Below are positions 44,027-49,416 of a DNA stretch of 49,416 nucleotides, one piece after another (position 1 is the stretch's first letter; each line of letters begins with the position of its first letter). The position numbers were made by a program, and so were the translations under genes. The DNA lies in IMG/VR virus record IMGVR_UViG_3300032053_000122, positions 1 to 49,416 of that record; one strand, given 5' to 3'. The DNA comes from a virus. The notes beneath the pieces were generated by a model. The model did no database searches. It saw nothing but the letters and a program-made list of their open reading frames with translations, and was not told the DNA's origin.

Positions 44027-44392
44027 ATGAATCCTGAAGTTAATAATGGTGCCAACATCATAAATGCTATTCAAAATTTAAAAATGGCCCAAGAGCAATT
44101 TGAAGATTTTTGTAGGCAATACCCTAACTCACAAGGCTCAAGGTTATTTAAAAAATATAGTGATAAAATAGGTTGGATATTTAGCGATTTAGTATCAAAT
44201 CCATTTCTTACTGAAGAGGTTAGGACTGGTATTAAAAACGAAATAGCTAGTGATGTATTTGCAGTCCCTGCGATTGTAGAAAAGGTAGCATTATTAACTC
44301 CAGATCAAAGAGATTTAATTGAATCTACATTAGATGCATTAATAAACGGAGAAGAAGTTAAAATAGTTGACATAAACGAAATAAAACAATAA
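44027..44392 (+). CDS. Helical protein of unknown function in the recombination operon
   Basis: 121 residues, ATG one base after the exonuclease stop. All-helical (IINAIQNLKMAQEQFEDFCRQ) with a middle segment LFKKYSDKIGWIFSDLV and acidic end DALINGEEVKIVDINE. No nuclease or binding motif. It could be an annealase accessory factor, but this is only inferred from position. Confidence 0.5.
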   Translation: MNPEVNNGANIINAIQNLKMAQEQFEDFCRQYPNSQGSRLFKKYSDKIGWIFSDLVSNPFLTEEVRTGIKNEIASDVFAVPAIVEKVALLTPDQRDLIESTLDALINGEEVKIVDINEIKQ

Positions 44393-44395
44393 AAA

Positions 44396-44662
44396 ATGGC
44401 AAAGAAAAAAACAGAAATACCAAAAGAAATACAAGTTTATACAGAAGGATGTGATTTCTGTATGCAATTTGATTATGATGAACCACATGTAGTAGGTGCA
44501 AGCCCTGATGGTGAAGGTGGATTGGAAATAGTACTAAAAGCATACCAAGATGCCGGCATTACTTTTGTGTGCCCAAATACAGGTAAAAAACTTAGATTAT
44601 TTTCAAGGCCATTATCAGAGGCTGGTAAAAAAATATTAGAAGATCAGCCTAAAATTAAATAA
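44396..44662 (+). CDS. Small cysteine-containing protein (88 residues)
   Basis: ATG at 44396. A Lys-rich N-terminus, then GCDFCMQFDYDE (C19, C22), and FVCPNTGKKLRLFS. These are too few Cys for a full ribbon unless it dimerises. The compact beta middle (GGLEIVLKAYQDAGITFVC) is typical of small phage structural or regulatory proteins. Its TAA overlaps the next ATG (TAATG). Confidence 0.55.
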   Translation: MAKKKTEIPKEIQVYTEGCDFCMQFDYDEPHVVGASPDGEGGLEIVLKAYQDAGITFVCPNTGKKLRLFSRPLSEAGKKILEDQPKIK

Positions 44663-44772
44663 TGGGATTAATAATAATAATTAACAACATGACGGGTATA
44701 ATAATAATAATAATTTTTGGAATAATATCAATACTAGGTGCAATTGATATTTATAAGCAAACAGGTAAGTAA
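44662..44772 (+). CDS. Tiny hydrophobic membrane peptide (36 residues)
   Basis: ATG at 44662 overlaps the upstream TAA. MGLIIIINNMTGIIIIIIFG leads to ISILGAIDIYKQTGK: one transmembrane helix and a short polar tail. Coded by (ATA)n tracts, so repeat slippage could change length. A second ATG at codon 10 gives a 27-residue version. It might be a holin or other membrane effector, but only the membrane segment is seen. Confidence 0.5.
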   Translation: MGLIIIINNMTGIIIIIIFGIISILGAIDIYKQTGK

Positions 44773-44773
44773 T

Positions 44774-44932
44774 ATGCGTAAAGAATTTAAAGTAGAATGG
44801 GATTCGGAACTTCGTTTAATGAATGATTTAAAAAATACTTTATTATCTCATAATTTATTAATTATACGTTATTATTTTTTCTCATTACATTTAATGGTGA
44901 ATCATTATAAGCAACTCTATTATTTAAATTAA
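44774..44932 (+). CDS. Possible small gene overlapping the facing protease gene
   Basis: ATG at 44774 gives 52 residues: MRKEFKVEWDSELRLMNDLK is protein-like, but the second half (LIIRYYFFSLHLMVNHY) is the antisense of the metalloprotease 3' end (44862 on). That may mean a truncated + gene now reading into the convergent gene. Low confidence. Confidence 0.3.
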   Translation: MRKEFKVEWDSELRLMNDLKNTLLSHNLLIIRYYFFSLHLMVNHYKQLYYLN

Positions 44933-45977
44933 TAATAGCTTCATCGTCAAAATTTTCTTTCATTCTTATTAGCTGATTATCACTATTAATTCTTTTATCT
45001 TTTAAAGCTTTTTGCCATAGTTCTGGAGTAATGTTATCTCCATAGCTTTTAGTGTAGTTATATTTTTTCAATAAATACCTAACAGCATCTAAATCTGCTT
45101 TATTTTCAAAAACACTATAATTGTGTGATGTAAATCCTCTGGCAAATGGATTGCCAGTGTAGTTCATTAAAGACTGCGGAATCCCTTGATTGTATAAATT
45201 TATATTACGAGGTTCTGAGAGAAAAGCTTCATTATACTCTGGTTTGTTTATTACATCCAAAGATGGAGCACTTCTATTATTAATAGGATTATTAGGATCT
45301 TTAAAGTTTGCATAAATAGATGGTTTCTTTTTCTCACTTAAATCAACATTTGTTCCAAATGGAAATATATCTTTTGATTGATTTGAAGAACCACGTTTAT
45401 TATAAAAATAATCATTTAATGAAGTTCCGCCAGTTACTCTATTAATACGACTTCCTGGAAGAGCAACAAAATTAGCAGACTTATTTTGTAAATCAAAGAA
45501 TAATTTTTCTTTATGTGATATAGAAGTTGGTTTACCACTACTTATAAGGCTATTAAGTAATTTTTTTGATTTATAAACATCAAGTCCGTCTTCATTAAAA
45601 ATTGGTTTATAATTTTTTTCCCCCATTTGGCCAGGTTCATCATATATGCTAGAAGTTACATGCCCTATTTCATGAGCCAATGCGCTTCCACTTAAATACT
45701 TAGGATTACTAGGCGTTCTCATTTTTATTATTGGATATGTACTAGTTGGCTCAGTGATTGCAAGTGCACTATCAGGTAAATCTGCATTATATTCTATTTT
45801 AGTGTTTTTTAATTGATCTATTCTACCTGCAATTAATTTATCAACTGTATTTTTTGGTTCGCCTAATTCAATTAATCTTTTTTTATATAAAGGACTAGCT
45901 ATATAATCAATTTTCTCCTGTATTTGAGGATTTAATTTTTTAACTGGGTCTGTATTTTTCATACTACTTAAAGCCAT
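44862..45977 (-). CDS. HExxH zinc metalloprotease (gluzincin-like)
   Basis: 371 residues, ATG start. ALAHEIGHVTSS puts HEIGH at 102-106. A likely third ligand, E291 or D295 in FENKADLDAVRYLLKKYNY, follows 185 residues later, as in gluzincin peptidases. The middle is Asn/Ser-rich without a signal peptide, so it is probably a virion or cytosolic protein. A leading MALSSMKNTD resembles the N-termini of two neighbours. Targets (peptidoglycan crosslinks, host or fibre proteins) cannot be read. Confidence 0.75.
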   Translation of the reverse strand: MALSSMKNTDPVKKLNPQIQEKIDYIASPLYKKRLIELGEPKNTVDKLIAGRIDQLKNTKIEYNADLPDSALAITEPTSTYPIIKMRTPSNPKYLSGSALAHEIGHVTSSIYDEPGQMGEKNYKPIFNEDGLDVYKSKKLLNSLISSGKPTSISHKEKLFFDLQNKSANFVALPGSRINRVTGGTSLNDYFYNKRGSSNQSKDIFPFGTNVDLSEKKKPSIYANFKDPNNPINNRSAPSLDVINKPEYNEAFLSEPRNINLYNQGIPQSLMNYTGNPFARGFTSHNYSVFENKADLDAVRYLLKKYNYTKSYGDNITPELWQKALKDKRINSDNQLIRMKENFDDEAIINLNNRVAYNDSPLNVMRKNNNV

Positions 45978-45986
45978 GTTATAATA

Positions 45987-46988
45987 TTAATCTTTGTTAC
46001 CTATTCTTAAAGAAGAAGCATTATCTGGATGAAACATATTTTTTTCATTTGAAAGAGTTCTTCCATAATTTGATGCAGATTTACTAAGATCAAATTTTTC
46101 AGGATATAAATTTATCATCTTTTTTAGATATGATACCACCTCTGGCATGCGACCTTTGTTGAATGAATAAGGAACAAATTTACCTGTTTGCTTATCCATA
46201 ACACCTAATTGTGTTTTTGTCCTGTCTCCTAAATAATCACTCCATCCTGTTCCTTCAAAATCAGATTCTTCATGTGGTAAATCATATGCCGAAAATACAT
46301 CAAAATCATAATCTAAATTTTGAACTCCAGATTTAGGAATCATATTTCCTTTTTCATCTTTATCAAATTCTCCATTAGTAGATTTATATTTTAACACCGG
46401 CCCTTGAGTATATATCCCCCTTAATCTAGCTTGCTCAACAGCGTTTTGTAAATCTCCATAAGTTTCAAACTTTGCTCCTTTTGGATTAAAAATAGCATTT
46501 GGTTGATCACGAGCTGCTGTAAAAAATTCTCCTGCTCCTTTTCTTTTTAATATTGTAATTTTTGGAGGTGGTAATTTAAAATTTGGTGGTTTTTTTTCGC
46601 GTGGTATATATTCTTCTGGAGGTCTATTTGTAGCCATCATCATTTCAATAGTTCTAGCTCCAAGTATATCATCTGCGTATTTACCGGCTTTTGGTAAACC
46701 GTATTTTCTCTCCATTGCACTCAAAGATGCTCTGCCTTCTGGAGTTTTATTTAATAAGTTATATTGAGCTTCCTGAAAAGCTTTATTAGATGTTGTAGGT
46801 AAATTATATTTTTTTGCATAAGCTAATATATCATCTGCTGTTAAACCAGATTCAGAAAATGCATTGCCCAATCCTGTCGGAGTTTTTTGAGTTCCACCTG
46901 GATATAAAACTAATCCAGTACCAGGTACTTTAACGCCTTTTTCTGGATCGCCACCTTGGTTAAATCTTTGCATTACATCTATTGCCAT
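45987..46988 (-). CDS. Accessory protein with MAIDVM leader (333 residues)
   Basis: ATG at 46988. MAIDVMQRFNQGGDPEKG is followed by helix-rich YNLLNKTPEGRASLSAMERKYGLPKAG, a Pro/Lys-rich linker (PPEEYIPREKKPPNFKLPPP), and an aromatic, acidic C-terminal half (YDFDVFSAYDLPHEESDFEG). It lies 9 nt before the metalloprotease gene. No enzyme motif. It could be a virion cargo protein; the leader is shared with neighbours. Confidence 0.55.
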   Translation of the reverse strand: MAIDVMQRFNQGGDPEKGVKVPGTGLVLYPGGTQKTPTGLGNAFSESGLTADDILAYAKKYNLPTTSNKAFQEAQYNLLNKTPEGRASLSAMERKYGLPKAGKYADDILGARTIEMMMATNRPPEEYIPREKKPPNFKLPPPKITILKRKGAGEFFTAARDQPNAIFNPKGAKFETYGDLQNAVEQARLRGIYTQGPVLKYKSTNGEFDKDEKGNMIPKSGVQNLDYDFDVFSAYDLPHEESDFEGTGWSDYLGDRTKTQLGVMDKQTGKFVPYSFNKGRMPEVVSYLKKMINLYPEKFDLSKSASNYGRTLSNEKNMFHPDNASSLRIGNKD

Positions 46989-47009
46989 GTTGTTGTATTT
47001 TGTGCTAAT

Positions 47010-47297
47010 TTACAATTTTTTGTGAGTATTGGCAAATTTTTTAGCTGCTTCAACGCTACCAAATCCCCAAGCCTTTAATGCTAAAGCCTTACGAGTAGGT
47101 TCACCATTAGGTTTTTTCATAGCTCCCATCATGCCGGCAAACCTAGCTGCAAAAGAAACTCTACGAGGATTAGTGCCTTCTTTAATAGGTGCTTTTAAAT
47201 TGCCACCAGTTTCAGAATTATATGACGCTCTACCTTTGGCATTTAAGCCACCTTCAGGATTTTTTCCTTCTTTACGTTGCCAAGCTTCTGATGCCAT
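47010..47297 (-). CDS. Small basic protein of DUF6321 type
   Basis: 95 residues, ATG start. KEGKNPEGGLNAKGRASYNSETGGNLKAP, then RRVSFAARFAGMMGAMKKPNGEPTRKALALKAWGF is the DUF6321-like pattern known in phages and other genomes, recalled, not searched. Basic and glycine-rich, suitable for DNA or RNA binding. It lies 2 nt after the 312-residue gene. Confidence 0.65.
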   Translation of the reverse strand: MASEAWQRKEGKNPEGGLNAKGRASYNSETGGNLKAPIKEGTNPRRVSFAARFAGMMGAMKKPNGEPTRKALALKAWGFGSVEAAKKFANTHKKL

Positions 47298-47299
47298 AA

Positions 47300-48238
47300 T
47301 TATTTTTTCATTATTTTGGTTAATTTAGAAATAGGTTTTTTCCCATATTCTTTTTCAAATTGAGGATAATATTCTTGATAACGATTTTTTGCATTATCTT
47401 CCATTTTTTTATAATACATTTCAGCTTGATCAAGAGGCATTTTTTTATATTTTGTAAGCCAATCTATTGCATAATTTTTAATTTCTTCTTCCGGCATTTG
47501 ATTTCTTTTTTCAATTTCTGAAAGAAGTTCTGGATTAAATTCTTTAGTTAATCTACTATCTGCAATATCATTTAAATAATTATCATTTACAATGCTAGTT
47601 AATAATGGACTCCCGGGAGCTACATAATTTGGCTTATTTGGATTAAATCTTTGATTATATACAGCTCCTTCTAAAAGTGGATCTATTTCTCTTTTTGCAA
47701 AATCTTTAGCGTCATTCCAAGCTAAATCTCTATTACCCTTATTTTTTAATAAGTAATATTTGTAAACATCAGCTAACATATTATTTCTATACTGATCCTT
47801 AGACTGTTCAGTTCCCTTTGGTATTAAACCTTTGGATTCATTTCTGTAACTATCAACATGAGGTTCAAAAAGAAATCGTGGTACATTAAACGGTGTATTT
47901 ATTTTAGCGTCAAGTATGTTAAAATCATTAATATCATTTTCATTCAAATGCATATTATGTATAAAATCTATATCTTTTATAGACGATGGCATCTTAGTAT
48001 TTTTTCTAATATCATCTTCTGTGTTGTGTGGCGTGACTGTTCTTCTTAATGTAAATGCCTCTTTCCCGGGATTCCAGCCATGCAATATTTCTCCTGTATT
48101 TTTATTTGTACTTTCATATTGTCCAGAAGCCCATGAACCAGGTCTTTTACTCGTAACGGTAACAGTCGGAAGTGTGTAATTTAATCTAGGATCTTGATTT
48201 AGATCTTGAGGTATCTGCTTCATTATATCTAGTGCCAT
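47300..48238 (-). CDS. Accessory protein with MALDIM leader (312 residues)
   Basis: ATG at 48238, 2 nt after the stop of the 51-residue gene. MALDIMKQIPQDLNQDPRLNYTLPTVTVTSKR opens; the rest is helical and acidic-basic (RNNMLADVYKYYLLKNKGNRDLAWNDAKDFAKRE) and ends with a basic helix (YPQFEKEYGKKPISKLTK). No catalytic motif. Its leader echoes MAIDVM and MALSSM of the next proteins. Role unknown; possibly a structural cargo. Confidence 0.55.
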   Translation of the reverse strand: MALDIMKQIPQDLNQDPRLNYTLPTVTVTSKRPGSWASGQYESTNKNTGEILHGWNPGKEAFTLRRTVTPHNTEDDIRKNTKMPSSIKDIDFIHNMHLNENDINDFNILDAKINTPFNVPRFLFEPHVDSYRNESKGLIPKGTEQSKDQYRNNMLADVYKYYLLKNKGNRDLAWNDAKDFAKREIDPLLEGAVYNQRFNPNKPNYVAPGSPLLTSIVNDNYLNDIADSRLTKEFNPELLSEIEKRNQMPEEEIKNYAIDWLTKYKKMPLDQAEMYYKKMEDNAKNRYQEYYPQFEKEYGKKPISKLTKIMKK

Positions 48239-48240
48239 GT

Positions 48241-48396
48241 TTATTTTTTTTCTCGTGCCTTAATTTTCTTTTCTTGTTTTAACATTTCTGAAGTAGGTTT
48301 TTTACCTGAACCAGCAGCCGCACGAATATTGTCCCATAAGCCACGAGGAGACATTGAACCATCTGCTCGCTTCATCATCTTTAATTTACTTTTCAT
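48241..48396 (-). CDS. Small basic protein sharing a leader with the protease (51 residues)
   Basis: ATG at 48396, TAA at 48243-48241; it overlaps the 150-residue gene as ATGA. The product starts MKSKLKMMKRADGSMSPRGL, then WDNIRAAAGSGKKPTSEMLKQ, and is Lys-rich to the end. I recall RADGS-x-S-x-RGLWDNIR-like small proteins in phages, not searched. Its first 11 residues match MKGKLKMMKRA of the upstream protease. Confidence 0.65.
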   Translation of the reverse strand: MKSKLKMMKRADGSMSPRGLWDNIRAAAGSGKKPTSEMLKQEKKIKAREKK

Positions 48397-48845
48397 TTTA
48401 TAAGTTTAAGTTTTTTTAATTTTTCTATGATTTTATTAGCTTCTTCTTCTGCCATTGTTGTTATTTCTTCTGATTTTTTATTAGCATCCCACTTATATAA
48501 AATCATTGCCAAGTGTACCGTTTCGTGCATTATTGCTGTTTTTTGTTCATCAGCACTATATTTTTTAAAAGTACCCATGTTTAAAAAAACAAACGGTTTA
48601 TAAGGACTTTTGGCTGTAAGTTTTTTATCTGCTGGATTATAATTCGTAAGCCCATAAATATACACCCCATTTCCCTTGGTTTTATCTACCTCCTCTGCTT
48701 GAGCATCCTTTAGATTTAACCCATGCATTTGTTTTACATCATAAAATTTAAAAATATCTGTAGCATCTTTACCAACAACCAATATGTATTTACCCATATC
48801 AAAATTGGTAATCGCGCGTTTCATCATTTTTAATTTCCCTTTCAT
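48393..48845 (-). CDS. Small HExxH metalloprotease-like protein (150 residues)
   Basis: ATG at 48845. IMHETVHLAMILY contains HETVH at 107-111. Possible third ligands E126 or E133 lie in EEITTMAEEEANKII. The first 20 residues are a basic leader (MKGKLKMMKRA) shared with the downstream 51-residue protein. The protein is short for a zincin, so it may be minimal or a metal-binding relic. It forms a transcript with the following accessory genes. Confidence 0.65.
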   Translation of the reverse strand: MKGKLKMMKRAITNFDMGKYILVVGKDATDIFKFYDVKQMHGLNLKDAQAEEVDKTKGNGVYIYGLTNYNPADKKLTAKSPYKPFVFLNMGTFKKYSADEQKTAIMHETVHLAMILYKWDANKKSEEITTMAEEEANKIIEKLKKLKLIK

Positions 48846-48861
48846 ACCGCTAAGATACGAA

Positions 48862-49125
48862 TTATTTCCAATTCTCTGCCTTCCAAATAATCAAGTCTAT
48901 TCCTTTTAAGCCCCCTGGAGGCGTTTTATGGTTTTCAACAGGTATTTCTACCACTTTAACATTATCTGCCAATTTTGAGGCTAATTCTACCGGAGAAACC
49001 ACATTCCCATTAGGGTACTTCCTGTGGAAATATACTCTGCATTTGTCTGAGCAAAACTTTTTCTTAGATGTTTGGCTTTCCATTCTTTCATTGCAATAAA
49101 TACAAAAGGGTGTTCTGTTTTTCAT
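48862..49125 (-). CDS. Zinc-ribbon protein, first gene of the right-end minus block
   Basis: 87 residues, ATG start. CIYCNERMESQTSKKKFCSDKCRVYFHRK is a treble-clef or DUF2116-like four-Cys ribbon at about 8-29. The C-terminal half (VVSPVELASKLADNVKVV, then GLKGIDLIIWKAENWK) is unassigned. It lies immediately downstream of the GTTACGATT repeats, whose first copy is 3 nt from its ATG, so the repeats overlap its promoter. Confidence 0.6.
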   Translation of the reverse strand: MKNRTPFCIYCNERMESQTSKKKFCSDKCRVYFHRKYPNGNVVSPVELASKLADNVKVVEIPVENHKTPPGGLKGIDLIIWKAENWK

Positions 49126-49127
49126 GT

Positions 49128-49220
49128 GTTACGATTTGTTACGATTAAGTGTTACGATTAAGTCATTTGTTACGATAAAGGTATATGTTTTGTTACGATT
49201 AGCCAAGTTTTGTTACAATT
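49128..49220. repeat. Six iteron-like repeats, consensus GTTACGATT
   Basis: GTTACGATT at 49128-49136, 49138-49146, 49151-49159 and 49192-49200, with variants GTTACGATA at 49169-49177 and GTTACAATT at 49212-49220. Five have TG or TTTG just upstream (TGTTAC). Spacing is 10, 13, 18, 23 and 20 nt. They occupy the divergent gap between the zinc-ribbon gene and a possible + gene, consistent with a protein-binding iteron array for a replication initiator or regulator. Confidence 0.75.
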
Positions 49221-49416
49221 ACACACAAACCAACACAACAGCACACCCAACCAACAAGCAAGGCAAAATGCAAGAGACCAAGACCAGGCCAGTAACCAAG
49301 CCCAACCCCATACCAACAGCGCAAACAAAGGAACACAAGAGCATAGCAAGGGCAACCAAAAAGCAAGGGGACACGGTGCAAGGCAGCGACAACCCCCAAA
49401 AAAAATTGGGGCTAAC
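49221..49416. other. Strongly T-depleted (A/C-rich) terminal stretch
   Basis: By hand count these 196 nt contain 89 A, 61 C, 38 G and 8 T (T about 4%, G+C about 50%), whereas surrounding sequence is AT-rich with abundant T. At the end, CCCCAA/TTGGGG arms around AAAAAA form a 6-bp hairpin (about 49394-49409). This may be a terminus, origin-associated or recently acquired segment, or an assembly junction. Confidence 0.7.
49268..49416 (+). CDS. Possible N-terminal fragment of a + strand gene (runs off the window)
   Basis: ATG at 49268 opens a frame to the window end: MQETKTRPVTKPNPIPTAQT then KSIARATKKQGDTVQGS, a Thr/Lys/Pro-rich polar protein. Because this DNA is nearly free of T, stop codons are rare in any + frame, so openness alone is weak evidence. 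If the window joined directly to its own start, a TAA would follow after one codon. Low confidence. Confidence 0.3.
   Translation, partial: MQETKTRPVTKPNPIPTAQTKEHKSIARATKKQGDTVQGSDNPQKKLGL

Noticed and set aside
44862-45977. Calling the 371-residue HExxH protein an endolysin
   Set aside because: HExxH alone does not show peptidoglycan specificity, and no cell-wall-binding domain or signal is visible.
49170-49399. Minus-strand Trp/Cys/Leu-rich frames at the right end
   Set aside because: Antisense of the T-poor stretch, which lacks stop codons by composition.
1-49416. tRNA genes, integrase, reverse transcriptase/DGR, RNA polymerase
   Set aside because: Read for by eye on both strands; no convincing sequence found. 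A covariance-model scan for tRNA would settle that part.

Overview
The window is double-stranded DNA phage sequence. It has densely packed, often overlapping small genes, a complete virion morphogenesis module and a replication/recombination module. I see no host housekeeping genes, rRNA or tRNA. The host is most likely a member of the Bacteroidota. Base composition is AT-rich, leaders are A-rich without Shine-Dalgarno sequences, and several promoters carry the Bacteroidota -7 box TAnnTTTG; the clearest, at 40715-40745, has a TTTG -33 box exactly 19 nt away. The protein set is that of a short-tailed (podovirus-like) virion. Gene order (terminase, portal, scaffold, major capsid, ring/connector proteins, large muzzle-like protein, ejected internal proteins) recalls crAss-like phages, but I could run no search to place it. 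Both ends cut genes, so the window may be part of a larger or circularly permuted genome.

Layout. 1-3785 (+): end of an unknown gene, a degenerate HNH protein, a methyltransferase-glycosyltransferase fusion, and a GT4 glycosyltransferase fused to a TibC-like GT9 heptosyltransferase domain. 3782-36382 (-): the late region, read right to left from TerS?/TerL, portal, decoration-type proteins, scaffold and capsid through ring proteins, a GroES, the muzzle-like protein, T7-like ejection proteins with a ferritin among them, to a 1352-residue fibre with two Gly-Thr-Ser collagen-like blocks and a self-cleaving S74 chaperone. A single (+) gene at 36488-36724 has its own promoter and terminator. 36736-40690 (-): regulator, replication initiator-like protein, primase-helicase, SSB and small basic proteins. 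40816-42166 (+): small early genes, a YkgJ-like cysteine cluster protein and NinG. 42167-42725: a gene-free regulatory or origin-like region. 42726-44932 (+): PD-(D/E)XK exonuclease and recombination-associated small proteins. 44862-49125 (-): an accessory set with two HExxH metalloproteases. 49128-49416: six GTTACRATW repeats followed by a strikingly T-depleted stretch.

How it works together. A divergent promoter pair (40690-40816) appears to run the early genes. The late genes are divided by internal promoters (33239, 26401, 9464) and hairpins (27396, 26421). The most provocative ideas are three. The phage may glycosylate its own Thr/Ser-rich collagen-like fibre with the convergent glycosyltransferase pair. 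A ferritin is made inside the operon for ejected virion proteins. Terminal iterons next to T-poor DNA may mark a replication or packaging site. No integrase, holin/endolysin pair or RNA polymerase was recognised.
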